From: Oikopleura dioica
Taxonomy: Eukaryota; Chordata; Appendicularia; Copelata; Oikopleuridae
Direction: 5' to 3'
Assembly: GCA_907165135.1 (NCBI GenBank)
Contig: OU015567.1
Coordinates: 5,275,001-5,339,000, forward strand
Length of the DNA: 64,000 nt
This document shows positions 22,827 to 34,870 of this stretch, piece after piece (position 1 is the stretch's first letter; each line of letters opens with the position of its first letter). The notes under the pieces are model-generated. The model searched no databases, was not told the DNA's origin, and saw only the letters and a list, made by a program, of their open reading frames with translations. The position numbers were made by a program, and so were the translations under genes.

Positions 22827-24623
22827 ATGGCAAATCGAAAAGATTCCAAAGTCGAGCCTGATTCAAATGGCGAGCACAGCCCCGAGGGCGAGGCAAATCG
22901 AAAGCGAGCGCAGCGGCTGATTCTGCTGGAGCACCTGTGCAATACATTAGCCGATCGAATGTGGCTCTACGCAGCGGGACTGCTCCTCATCGATACGATA
23001 GCTAAATTGGACGCGAATGTCTCCAGCATCATGACTGCCTCGCTTTACGGCGTCGTCCTTGCCTCGGTCAAGATTTTGTTTGCCCCGTTTATTGGATCGC
23101 TGATTGAATCCAGCAGACGTCTTCATGGGGCGATGACGAGTTTGATCTTTCAAAACACAACTGGTAAGTCTTGAAACCATCCAAATCATCATTTTTTGAA
23201 TTTCAAGTTGCTTTATCCTGCCTGACAATGTTTTGGATCATTTACTCTGATAATGTCGAAATTTCACCTTGGGTAAATAGTATTACCGATGCATTGCCAA
23301 ATTCTAGCAATGACAATTTGATTCAATGACAGGTTGATTTTAGGCTGTGTTCGCCATTGTAACGACATTTTCTTGCTTCGCTATTTTGGCATCTGTTGGT
23401 CTTCAAAATGCTATCAGGGGAGAGCTCTCAAACCTTTGGAAATAGCCAAAGTCAAGCGCTGAGAATTCGATAAAGTCGAGATTGGGTTGTAGAAATCACG
23501 ACGAAAGAAGAACTCACGACGATGAATGCCTGGATGAGATCCATCGGTTAGTTTCGGTTAGTCCTTGTTGATTTCCACTTCTTCTTCTAGATCAAGCGAC
23601 AATGGTCCTTTCTACCGCCCTCTCCGGCTTCTCCATTTCCTTCGATCAAGCTTGGGGAGCCGTAGCTGTCGCAAGCTTCAACATTCTCGCCATGATCATT
23701 CAAGCCATCTGCCTCGTAAAAACTCACAAGCTTATTCCTGCCCTTTCGGAGAAACGAAAAGCAAAGAAGGAAGCGTTAGAGTCAGACTCAGATTCTTGCG
23801 GAGGAAAAATAAAGAAAATCAAAGAAGCGTTCAAAACTTTTTTCGGCGGCTGGGTTCTTTTATTCACATCCAAAGTGGCCATCCCTGGTTTGGCTCTGGC
23901 AACGCTTTACGTCAACATCCTCGGCTTGAGCTTCCCCCTTCAAGGCTACGGTCGAGAAAACTGTCTTTCCGAAGCGACAATTTCCATCATCTACATTGGG
24001 AGCGCCGTATCTGGTTTCCTAGCGCCCATTTCTTTCCCGTTTTTGAAACGAACTCTTGGATTACTCGGAACTGCCTGTGCTGGGGCGATTTGGCAGTTGA
24101 TATTTGTTGGATTGGGAATTTATGGACTGTTTGCCCAAGGATCGCCCTACTTTCTTGCGAATGAGAATGAGTGCCTCGATGATTTAGTCACTGATGAAGA
24201 AATCTTCTCTTCTTATTGGATCCGCTGTCCTCCTGGAGTCAATCTTCCCGAATCATTCATCTCAATTGGAGTGATATTTTCATCGGCAGTCGCTCAGCGC
24301 TGGGGCCTGTGGATCTTCGACATGTCAGTGACTCAAATGTTTCAAGAAAATGTCGATGCGGAGAAGCGGAATCGAACATCGGCGGGGCATTACAGCTTGT
24401 GCTCGGTTTTTGAGTTCTCGATGTATGGATTGGCCTTGGCTTGGGGATCGTCCTGCCTTTTCGGCAACGCGATCTTAGTTTCTTCAGGTATTGTAACTGA
24501 TAACGCGCAGTGAGAATTCCGAAAAATCTAGGGCTCGTGGTTTGCGGATACTCAATGTTTCTGATCTGGGCGCTTTTGACATCAAGGAAGAAAACAAAAC
24601 AGTTTCAATTTACTGAATTTTAA
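22827..24623 (+). CDS. SLC40A1: Ferroportin-type iron exporter (SLC40A1 family)
   Basis: Exports ferrous iron across the plasma membrane; a major-facilitator-type transporter. Exons 22827-23163, 23208-23272, 23344-23419, 23481-23546, 23591-24487 and 24532-24623 give 510 residues. Family landmarks are EHLCNTLADRMWLYAAGLLL (first helix), QNTTVALSCLTM, the cytosolic RDW motif followed by TTMNAWMRSIDQATMVLSTA, FNILAMIIQAI, and a C-terminal helix VVCGYSMFLIWALLTSRKK. The RDW motif only forms if intron 23420-23480 is removed as GA-AG (GAGAGC...GTCGAG); an in-frame TAG lies inside and no GT donor fits. The large cytosolic loop is acidic/basic (ESDSDSCGGKIKK). Poly(A) signals overlap at about 24647-24656. 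One copy is present here. Confidence 0.92.
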
Positions 24624-24730
24624 ACCTCGCTGACGGGTTTTCTTTCAATAAATAAAATTTGATCGACCATTTAGTTCTCTTGAAAACAATCGGTTTAATT
24701 GAACGCATCTGAAAATCATGAAACAAGAAA

Positions 24731-25574
24731 TCAAGCTCTTTGATCGCTATTTTCTGGTTCTTCTGACGTTGTCGTTTGTTTCATCTTTATTTGAGTGCAT
24801 TGATAGGGTAACTATCATCATAAAAAACAATTATAAATGATGATGATAAAGAAATGAAATCATACCTGCATTGAAAGCGTGAAAGCAGCAACAAATAAAA
24901 GAACAAAATTCAAAATAAAAAGAATAGTTTTTGTCGCAATAAAATCTGCATAATCTTTCATGGTTGGACGTCGTTGGGTTTCGTTCGATGAAAAAGATAT
25001 ACCGGTATCAATCGTTTCATTTTCAAAAATATCATAGTAGTTGTAATTAAAATCAAGATAACTTGAAGAAACTGCTTTTGTTTGGGATAGAATATTTCCA
25101 AATTTTCTTCCAAAGTCAATCACGTCGCTCACCATGAAAACAAAAAGAAAAGGGATGAAGATCGATGTCTAGTTCTTTCGTTTTTAAAATCATCATTATT
25201 TAAATTTACCGAGATTTGGTAGGGCACTTTTTAAACGGCTGATTCTTCTTGACTTATTGATTTAAAAATTCTTGTTCCAAAAGCAGCCGAAGAAATTCCA
25301 GTTGCAGCAGCGGCAATGTTCAGAACAACTACCGTGACCGTAAGTCCAAAGACAAGAACAGCTCCCAACCAATATGTAACAATGACAGCTTAATTATATG
25401 TTGATTCAAATTCTCAGGGTTGATTGGTCAAAAACCTGAAAGAAGAGCCCAATTGGCGATAATCATCTTGCGAAATTTACCAATTCTCTTAATACTCCCT
25501 TTATGTTGAATCGAACATTTTAAAATAACCTTTATCCAGTCTTCATTAGGTAGATCTTCTATATTCTCACTCAT
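24731..25574 (-). CDS. Four-pass membrane protein, tandem copy 1
   Basis: Starts MSENIEDLPNEDWIK (exon 25436-25574), continues in an exon starting at 25388 with two hydrophobic helices (AVIVTYWLGAVLVFGL, TVVVLNIAAAATGISS), then in an exon from about 25168 encoding TSIFIPFLFVFMVSDV, an extracellular loop with N-x-S/T sites, and helix ILFILNFVLLFVAAF, with a Gln/Thr/Glu-rich tail ending at 24731. Four spans, with short cytosolic N and C ends, recall tetraspan or MS4A-like topology; no family was assigned. The paralogue at 25900-26517 aligns along the whole length. The junction after SISQ appears to be another GA-AG splice, with lower certainty. Confidence 0.6.
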
Positions 25575-25734
25575 TTTAAGGTTAAATTCTGAAAAAGAAA
25601 ATACAAATGAACAAAGTCGATTAGAAGCTTAGTCTTTTTTTTTTCAAATTAATTCAAGCATAAAATAATTGTCAACTTTTAAAAGAAAATAATACAAAAA
25701 AAAAATCCTAGGAAAAAGATATTTAACCTCTTCC

Positions 25735-26930
25735 TTGCTTTCACGTTCATCAACTCAAATATCGCGTTTTTCAGAGAGCGAAAAACTTCGAAAACTACTA
25801 CCAACAAATTCCTCTATACGCCGATGATTAGTGAGGGCTTTGTCTGATTATTTATTGTTCGGTAAAGGAGCAAAAGAAAGACGGTTTTTAGCAATCAGTC
25901 TATACTGTGACTGATACAGTGCGTTTCTTGTTGTTGTAGCAACAGCAACCGGCCTGAAAATGTATTTTCTGCGTGTAGAAAAGTTCATACCTGGATACAC
26001 ATTGTCACCGAGGCTCAAATGAAAAGGACGAGGTTTACCATAACCAAAGTGAGTTTTATTGCGAAGAAGCGTTGAAGGACGCCACCACCCCCGAGTGCGA
26101 GACCAATTATTGCAACAAAAATGATATATCCATCAAAGACAATGCTTCCAAAGAGAAGAAAGATGAAGATCGCAGTCTTACACCGTTTAAGAGTCGCGTT
26201 TTTACTTCTATATTCTCTTACCAAAATCTTGAAGACAAGTTGTTTTTGAGCCAAAACTTGTTCACTTGCATTTGAGTGCGACTCGAATTTAATAATTTTT
26301 CTCCCAAAAAATGCAGAAAACAAACCACTAAGAGCAGTTACGATGTCCGGAATCATCAACGTCGGAGCCAGTTCAGAAAGATGAGTTGAATCTACTGACA
26401 GATACACTGACAAAATAAGAGTTGCTTAATTGATCTTTAATACGATTAGTTTTTTATTAACCAAAAACCTAGGATAAAGAGAGATTCGGCGATAATAATT
26501 CGCCGAAAATGAGACATCTTTTTTTTATCTGTATTTGGTGATTCTCTGGAATAATGAACTCAAAGTCACAGGCAGTCAATAATTACGTGAAGGCTAACGA
26601 AAGATGATACCGTGCCGAACAAAGCCTTTCGGTGTAGGAGATATCTAGGAAAGCTTCTTTTCAAGCCTTATGAATCGTGCCATCAATTTGAACACACAAA
26701 TGAATCTCTGGAGAAAAAAATTCCGTTCTCCAGCAAAAAACTAACTCTGCCACGACAAATGATTTGCTCTTCCTTGTTTTCAAGTTCATCAAATAAAAAA
26801 AATCGCGCTTTTCATCTGACCAAAGAGCGTAAATCTTCGATAACTACCACCAACTCTTCGAATTCTCCGATGATTAGCGAGGGTATTGTCTGATAATTTA
26901 TTGTTCGGTAAAGGAGCAAAAGGTCACCTC
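25735..26930. repeat. Duplicated flanks of the tandem membrane genes
   Basis: Positions 25735-25880 and 26765-26930 share long blocks, such as gatgattag.gagggctttgtctgat and tttattgttcggtaaaggagcaaaag, in the same order. The two four-pass genes therefore arose by tandem segmental duplication including upstream DNA. Confidence 0.7.
25900..26517 (-). CDS. Four-pass membrane protein, tandem copy 2 with in-frame TGA
   Basis: Paralogue of the preceding gene. Exon 1 (MSHFRRIIIAESLFIL) aligns with GKFRKMIIANWALL of copy 1. The next exons give an extracellular loop, PDIVTALSGLFSAFFGRK, KTAIFIFLLFGSIVFDG and IIFVAIIGLALGGGG, then LTLVMVNLVLFI. A TGA at 26015-26017 then interrupts the last helix. Beyond it the frame continues as ASVTMCIQ to a GTATGA donor at the same place as in copy 1, and a last exon gives GCCCYNNKKRTVSV and a stop at 25900. 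Either the protein is truncated in helix 4, or the stop is a recent mutation or sequencing error. The N-terminus could have additional upstream exons. Confidence 0.55.
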
Positions 26931-28757
26931 GCGCTTGATAATAACAACTTAGTATTTTGTCCCTTGCGTTTTTAGTACCACTAAATCGGAGATCCGCTGA
27001 CCAGAGATTTAAAAACTCTCCCAAAAAAACCAGCTGAGAAAAAAGCGTCTTCTTTGTCAAATAAAGAAAACTATTCCCAAACTTCCGGAAGTTTGACTTG
27101 CCAAATCTATCAACAAATTTGCCCTGGATCATCATAAAAAAATTCCTGAAAGAAATTCACCCTAATTCCCTCAAAAAGACATTTTTCAAAGTTTTTTTCG
27201 GAAATTTTTTGTCCAAAAATGAACTGAAAACTGGAAAATGATGAATTTCGCCGCGGAGATTTCGGAGTCTTGTTTGCTTGGGATTATTCATTAACGAGAA
27301 AAAAGCCCAGTTTCTGAAACATGAATCCTAGGTCAGTCCAAAAGTGAGAAGAAAAATTGAATCAATTCAAAAAATTTTTTATTTGAAACTTTATTTAAAA
27401 TTGAATAATCATAAAATAACAAATCAAAAGGCGCCAGAGCTCTGCTATTTACGGAATACGCTCGGGAACGGGTACACCTTCACACAAAAAAGAGAGAAAC
27501 AGCGAATTGAATCAATATGTAGACACGAATAATAAGACTCGTCGGAATTAGAGATTTTAATTTGATTGAATAGAGGTCACCCGAAAGAAGGGAGCGTCAA
27601 GGAACGCCTGGAGAAATTTCAACAACAGGTAATTTTAACATGCTTTCAAAAAAAGGGTTAGGGTTAAGTTTAACCTCAGAATTTTCCTTGAAACTAAAGA
27701 AGTACCACCCTTATTTTGTTTAATTAGAATAGTTTCAAATTGAAGGCCCGAATTTTCAAAAAAAAAAAAATGTTTCGCAAAATTATTCATTTATGAATTT
27801 TAAGCAGGAAGATTAAGGGTATCACTATGTTAAATAATATATTATGTATTAATAATTCCGGATAACCTAACCCTAGCGATTAAGTTCGTTGATTTAACAC
27901 AGTGATACCCTTAATTTTCTTGCTTGAAATTCATAAATTTATAATTTTGTGAAAACTTTTTTTTTGAAAATTTTGACCTCGAATTTGAAACTATTCTCCT
28001 CGTTAAACACAATAAGGGTGTCACTACCTTATTTTTTTCCAAAGAAAATTCAGAGGAAATAGAAAGCGGATTTTATTGTGACCCTGGTATGTTTTTGATA
28101 CGAGCCGAATATCAAGCATAAATCGTAAATTTGCAACTGCGTAAAAGACTCGCTGAAATCAGCAGGGCCTGGCAAATACAGATTCACTGCGTTTTAAATA
28201 TTGGCTCATGTTCTTCACCTGCGCACTCTTGAGAATTAAACCACTTCTTTACGCAGCCACATAAATTCCAGCGAAAATCTTGGTTTGATAAAGTCACGTG
28301 ACCTTTTATTCCAAAAAAATGCTTTTCCTAAAAAGCTGGTTCAATTGACTAAAATTAAAGGAAATCACTGTATATCAGTATATGCGTGTTTTAAATCCAG
28401 TACGATGGGCAGATCAGCTATTGATCGGGCCTGTTTTATAATGTTAAACTTGAAATGGCCTTCAGATCGATGGCAATCAGAATGTAAGAGCAAATTCGCG
28501 AAATTCAATGGTCCTTGAGTTTACGAAAAATCGATTTGGTTCAAGGAATCAGGTTTTTTTCTTAAAAAAAATTGCCGAAAATTTCCATTTTTTTTTTTTG
28601 TTTTCAAAACCGAAAAAAAAGGAGAAGACCGAGAAATGATGAAGATGATGAAATGTCAAGAGAAGATGAAGGAATTGGTCGAAGAATAAATTAAATATTA
28701 AATTTTTTTAATAAATTTTCATACATTTTTTTCTCTCTAAGAGGTCGAATTATATTT
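26931..28757. mobile_element. Gene-poor 1.8 kb containing a foldback at about 27640-28035
   Basis: Inverted symmetry around about 27860. On the left are aataagggtggt-like ends, tttcaaattgaa, and the block aaattattcatttatgaatttt-agcagg; the complements lie at 27915-28020. The inner ends ttaagggtatcactatgtt and aacacagtgatacccttaa are matching 17-20 nt inverted repeats. Short telomere-like ggttagggttaag occurs at about 27657. No coding sequence was recognised elsewhere in this interval. Confidence 0.55.
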
Positions 28758-31700
28758 ATGCATAATTCGCGGTTTCCGTCGGAAAAACGCATGACTGCTC
28801 CAGTAAATCATAATTTTATGAATCATCATCTGCTTCATAAAATACATTTTCCCTCGACCAGGAAAAAGAGCGGGCAAGAATCGTCATTGAAGGCCGAGGC
28901 CGTCGAAATTCCTCAGTCCCCGGATCAGGTAAATTTTTTCGAAGAAAAAAGGGCGAGAGAGATTTCAGAAGCATCGAGTTCCTCCAACTTCCGATCAGTT
29001 TTGCCAGCAGCAATCGACGAAGAATCGGCTCAGCCCGTGACGAGCTCGAGCTCCTCCTTGTCTTCGTCCAAGTCCAGCCAAATCAATCGCTCCAGGCAAG
29101 TGAGTGAGCAAAAATCCGAGTCCAACGACAGTAGCGAGACTGAAGATACAGAAGAAACGGTCAAGGAGCCGGACCAAATGGTTCGTCAAAAAAAAATGTT
29201 CGTCTAATATTTTGTCATTAGAAAGATGATGATTTGGACTCGCTAATTTCATCGCTGGGTTCATTTTCAGGGATAAGACGAAGACCGGTCAGAACGAAAT
29301 TGGTGAAACCAGAACCAGAAATTCTAGGGCCGGGTTCACATAACATAATATAACTTCGAGAAATGACGTAGCTTGTGTATAATTTTTGATTACTTCATAC
29401 TTTTTTTTTGCGAAAGCTATCTTCGATCCCCACGAGACGCGGGATTAAATATAAACTCGCAGGAGTATTGCAAAACTCGAGTAGTTGCCCCTAAATTAGT
29501 TCAGTAGAGATGAGCACCGCATGTTTACCCGAAGTAAAAGAGACTGTTATCGTCGAAAAGGTCTACCAAACTCCTTCCGTTGTGCAAAAGGTAACGATTG
29601 ATTTAAAAGCACTGAACTTTTTTACTTTGAAAATTGCTCGTAAAAAAGCTTTAACGATGCAAAATCAAAGTCACTTTGAAAAGTTTTCATGCATGTCATT
29701 TTTTCAGATCAGCGAGAGAAGGAGACAAGGCGATCGCAACATTACGGGGATTTCTGACGGTAAGAATCGAGTTACTGTATTGATAGGTTCTAAGGAAATT
29801 TAGATACAGGGTATAATGGCTCGAGACCAAACTCCCAGCCGAATTTTCAAAGTGATTCTACAGATGATGGGTCTAGTTCGGACTGCTCTCTTCAGGAAAA
29901 GGACCAATCAGAAGCCTCTTTTTGGCTGGGCGACAAATCAGAAGCCGCCCACGCAAATTTCGTCGGAGCCATTTTGTCGCTTCTTATTGATCCTTGTCAA
30001 AAGATAGCAGATGAGCGAGAGTCAATATCGTCCGCTGGAACCTTTTTATACGAAGACCCTCTCTCCAAACCCTCCGTTGCCTCCCTCCCTCCTCTCCCCG
30101 TCGGTCCGTCCGGTCGTCGGGCCAGAGGGAAGCAATGGAGCTCCGAGCCAAATCCTGATTCCATCCTGGAAACCATCAACCCCTCCACTTATCGTTCCTC
30201 TTCGAACGACTCCGTCAGTTCAGAAAAGAACCCAAACGAACCGAGAAGTAAAAGAAAAGGCTACGCAATTAGGCCGAGACCGGACGAACTCGATCTTGCC
30301 CGACCTTCAACGCTTTCAAAAGAGAGTCAAAATCGAATTGCGATCCTGCGCGAGGTCGTTGACACGGAGCAAAATTACGTCAAGTACTTGAGAATCCTCC
30401 TAGATAGATTTATCAAGCCGCTCAAGAGACAAAGACTGTGTACTCAGCAGGAGATTTCGCAGATTTTTTGCAACATTGATGAAATTTACACAGGCAAGAA
30501 ATTCCCTCCCTCTCTCCCCCTGAGTTGCTAATTTGTTCAGCTGAGTGAGCTGAGCTTGCAGAGTGAGCTGAGCAGTCGAGTGATTTTCGAAAATGATCTG
30601 ATCTGCTCAGCTCAGACAATTATCACTCAGCTCAGCTCAGCTCAGCTCTAATTAGGGTCTGCTTAGCTCAGCTCAGCTCAACTTCCTAAAAAAATGATCT
30701 GCTCAGCTCAGCTCGATTAATTTCGAACATGATCAGTTCTGTTCAGCTCAGACAAGTATCACTCAGCTCAGCTCAGCTCAGCTAGGCTCTCATTAGGGTC
30801 TGCTCAGCTCAGCTCAGCTCAAACTCCTAAAAAAGATCTGCTCAGCTCAGCTCAACTGTTTTCGAACATGATCAGTTCTGCTCAGCTCAGCTCAGACAAG
30901 TATCACTCAGCTCAGCTCAGCTCTAATGAGGGTCTGCTCAGCTCAGCTCAACTTCCTAAAAAAAAGATCTGCTCAGCTCGGCTCAGCTCAATGACCTCTG
31001 AAAAAGGGCAGCTCAGCTGAGATAATTTCTCACGCAGATCAGCTCAGCTCAGCGAAAATATAGCAAAATTTGCAACTCTACTCTCCCCTTTTTTTATATT
31101 TTGTTTTTTTTTCAGAACACAGTGGTTTCGTCAAGAAGCTCGAAGAAATACAGTCATTCATCGAGCATCAAGATAATGCCTCGATCGGAGACGTAATCTA
31201 CTCCTTCGCGCAACGAACGAGTCTTCATCAAGGAACTTGGCCTTTTCTGATTAAAAAAAACTCCTGAAAATATTGAATAGCCGGGCACAAGCGTACATAA
31301 AGTTCATGACGAACTATGCTTCCAACGAAAGTGGCTGGAAAGATGTTGCTTCGAGACAAGCTGTTGATGATTTTCTCACGGAGGAATACGCGAATCTCAG
31401 TCGGGAAACGCCGCCAATGAAGCAGAGGGTGGAGGATATGCTAGGAACGATTCGGGATCGATTCTACAAGTACAAGATGTTCACCGAGCGGCTCGTCAAG
31501 GAACAGATTTTGAAAAACCCATTGACCAATCAAAAGCGCTTACAGAACATTTCGACCAATAAAATGGCGCCATTCAAAAATCTCTTAAAAGGACACGCCA
31601 GAGTATCACGACGACCACAAGGAAATTCTCAAGGCCGAACGCGAAATCGGTGTTATCCTGACCCGTCTCGATCGCGAAGTAAAAATCGCCCAGAAAACTG

Positions 31701-34692
31701 CACGAAATCTCATCCTTGTTTCCCTGATCGAAAAGGCATTCGAAGATGACTTTTCGACATCTGGAATCAACGTAATTCTGGCTCGTAGAGCTTCGTGAAA
31801 ATCCAATTTTAGGAAGAAACGAGAAATTTGAAGTACTTGTGCTACGATCCAATTACGATTCAAACTTCGAAAAATAAGGGGGTTTACTACTTGTGGCTTT
31901 TCAATAATATGCTCGTGATATCTCAGGTTTATGAACCATAAAATGCTAATTCTCATTTTAATTTAGATGTCAACAAAGCAGTCAAAGCTTAAAGTTCCTC
32001 CAGAAGTTCAACAAGAGTTCCCAGAAGTCGATTTGTCGCACAAATATAAGGGCAATAATTATTTTCTCCTACAAGGTATGAGTTAGTATAATTTACGTTC
32101 TCGGAAAAGAGAATTTATGAGGATTCTGATACTGATGGTATTTAGTTTCTGAATATCATTTTGTCGATTCATGTCAATTTCGCATTCAGCATATTTTCCC
32201 TTCTGAATTTGATTTATGGTGTTCAGATACCTCCCTAAAAGAAGCCTCCCAATCCCAAGATACCGACGATAAACTCGACCGAGCTCGAAAAGAAATAGAA
32301 ATCCTCGACAATGCCATCGACATACTTGACAAAGCGACCCGCTCAGAAATCCTCAACAAACGACTGGAACTCGAAAAATTGAAAAAAGACTTGGACAAGG
32401 AATTCCGCGATCTTTCGATACAGCACAATACTTCACTGGAGATTGAAGGTAAGGAATTGACGATAAGGTACTGATAAATAATCCCAGTAAGAGCTAATAA
32501 GCTCCCAGATTAGGGGGTATTTGAGAAGACGGCTGATAAAGTCAATCAAATTGGAACTTTTATTGATAGATTTTTTGTCACATGACTTGGTGGAGGAACT
32601 ACGTCCTTAAGCGGCTAGTGCTTAATTTTATCAGCTCCGAGAAAAAATTTATTTCCTCGATCTTTCCAAAGCCAGTTATATTTATGGTCTTTAGTGAACA
32701 CCGCGACAAACGGCCTGGAAACTATCCCGATCGAATTCCAATCCCTCGATCCTCAAAAACGCTACGACTTTAAAAAGCTCTTCGACGCAGCCAAGAAAGA
32801 ATCCATCGGTTGCCGCAGCGCTGGGCCAAGGATGAGCCACTGTCTTCCGCTGCAAAAGTCGAGGAATGGTCAAGACCCGAGCGCGGCAATTTCGGTGAAT
32901 GGAAAGCTCTGGGTGCTCTCGACTTCGGAAAGACAGAATAGTCAGATTTGCATTTTGAATGAATCCAAAGAAAGTTCGCCGCATTACGAGGTAAAAAAAT
33001 GAAATCAAGGAAGAGTCTTCATTATTTCTAGATTTGCGATGCTCAAGTCAACACAATGTGTCACGTGACTTCATCGAGCCGGGTCCGCGACCGTCGATTC
33101 CGAGAGCTAGAAAGCCGGGCGTACAGAGACGACTCGGATTCGGACGAAAGTGATTGCGGAATTCCACTTTCCCTCGCTGGCGGGGGACAGTTTGTTCCAG
33201 ACGATTGCGTGTGGCTCGGAACGGACGATAATCGAGTCCTGATCTTTGAAACGGAAGAAGATGCGAAAAAGAAGACGCCGCGAGCGACGATTAAACTCGA
33301 TGCTCCTGTACTCTGCATTTTGGTTCACGAGGAGCACGTGATCATTTCCATTGGAACGACGGATAGTTCCGCCGCTCTCTGCATCTTTAGCCGTGTTTCT
33401 GCTGGTTGGAAGATTGATGAATGGAGGACGCTTTCCGTGGCGAAGGATCTTTGCGATGGGGAGAGGAAAGAGGAGTTTTTGAATATGCTCTATTCGGGTT
33501 TTAGCAAGATGATCATCGTTGAAGGTACAAAAAGCTATTTTGATGGCCCAATCAATCATGATGGGCCCTCTTGGCGGGATATTGTTAATTTATAATTAAA
33601 TTCAAACTTTATTATTCATTTTTTTTATAAAAAACGAAAAGAAAAAAATTATTTATGGTTTTTGTTGAAGAAATATTTTAGGAGTGGACGGCTTCAAAAA
33701 TGAAATCTGGGCTGCATCTGGCCCTTTCATTTTTATCCTGGACAGCGAGAACAATTACAAAATCCGGAAGGTATTCGATGCGAAGAAGAGCGAGACGCCC
33801 GGAAGCAGGCCACTTCAGGTAACTGTCCGCTGGGGGAATATCGTGTCGCCAATCCGTTTGTCTTCAGATCACGGCGATGGCATCCAGCCACGGCACTGTG
33901 TACATTGCTGTCGACGAAAAGTGCAAACTGTTCGTTCTCGAAGCTGGAACTCGCGCAGCTGTGAGTTTTTACTGCTCATTTCGGGCAATGAAAGGATTAT
34001 TTTTAGCTCGATCCAATTGACCTAGATAGTCACGTGAATAGACAATTAAACGCCTTTTCCACCGGCAAAGACGATATAATCAGGCAACACAAGAAAAATA
34101 GACTCAGGATTATGTGCTTATTGATGACGCAGAATTATCTTTGGGTGGGAACTTCTGCTGGAGTTGTCCTAAACATCGGTAAGTTAAAAAAACTTCAGGG
34201 TCAAATTGATGGATTTGTTTCAGAAATTCATGCTGGAAGAGCTGCGACTCATAATAATCAACAATTGATTCAAGCACTTTCGCATGGGCATACAGGAAGA
34301 GTTTTGGTTCTAGCGGCGCTGGAAGTTGACAAGTCAAAGATGAGAATGACTCATGAAAATAGAAGGCGGATGAGTGCGACGGCGACGCAAAAGAAGGTTT
34401 ATTTGGTCTCGGCTGGAGAAGGGTAAGTTCATACCCCGGCTGGTAGTTTGAAATGATTAGTCCTTGTAATTAGTCCTATGACTATGCCTAACACCTTAAA
34501 TAATCGTCTTATTTCACATCTTGAAATGCCGATTTACAAAGTAAAACATAGTATAAATACACAGCATTACAACCTCCTCTTATGGTTTTTCCAAAGATGA
34601 TTTCTAGACTCGAAAACTTCACCCAAAACTCCTGCGATGCAATTGGTAAACACGATGCAACTCAACACCTAATCTACTGGAGATGTCGATAG
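28758..34692 (+). CDS. RhoGEF of the ARHGEF10/ARHGEF17 type (DH plus beta-propeller)
   Basis: Guanine-nucleotide exchange factor for Rho GTPases. Nineteen coding segments were placed, from 28758-29180 to 34608-34692; without segment 29896-30003 they total 1224 residues in one frame. A Ser/Glu-rich N-terminus precedes the DH domain (SQNRIAILREVVDTEQNYV, GDVIYSFAQ, YIKFMTNYASN, RFYKYKMFTERLVK). A PH-like part follows (YLWLFNNMLVISQ), then a coiled linker (DRARKEIEILDNAIDILDK) and a WD40-like propeller (DDCVWLGTDDNRVLIFE, EIWAASGPFIFILD, NYLWVGTSAGVVLNI, KKVYLVSAGEG). It ends HLIYWRCR, like ARHGEF17. Intron 30494-31115 uses a GC donor. Introns 31219-31280 and 31501-31591 are read as GA-AG. Exon 29508-29590 carries an ATG just downstream of a TATA-like box at 29446, so it could also be an alternative first exon. 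Confidence 0.88.
29896..30003 (+). repeat. CCAAT-family MITE inside RhoGEF (exonised or GA-AG intron)
   Basis: 108 nt carrying ccaatcagaagcc and caaatcagaagccgcccacg, starting exactly 30 nt apart as in the complete copy at 54450-54605. It is open in the RhoGEF frame (KDQSEASFWLGDKSEAAHAN) but also starts GAAAAG after CAG and ends CAAAAG in phase 0, so it could be spliced as a GA-AG intron. Confidence 0.75.
30530..31075. repeat. AGCTG-rich dispersed repeat, copy 2
   Basis: About 540 nt of agctc/gagct pentamers arranged in roughly 110-nt higher-order units (gtatcactcagctcagctc ... aaaaagatctg). It ends with a gcaaaatttgcaactc boundary that mirrors copy 1 at 7905-8275. It fills the GC-AG intron of RhoGEF. 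Confidence 0.75.
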
Positions 34693-34870
34693 TAGACCCC
34701 TTCTTTTCTCATCTTCAACCGAATTCCACTGTATCTTTTTGTAAATTTTGTATTCAACAAAACCTTTGCCTTATTAATGATTGTAATTGCTTTTATTTTT
34801 TACGCCTTGCTTCTTCAAAGTTTGAATAAAAGAGCTTGTAAATAACGATTTATTTGTGGTAACTTTGTGC

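Noticed and set aside
28285-28518. Plus-strand 77-residue frame before the RhoGEF gene
   Set aside because: No splice-consistent extension or motif; surrounded by AT-rich non-coding DNA.
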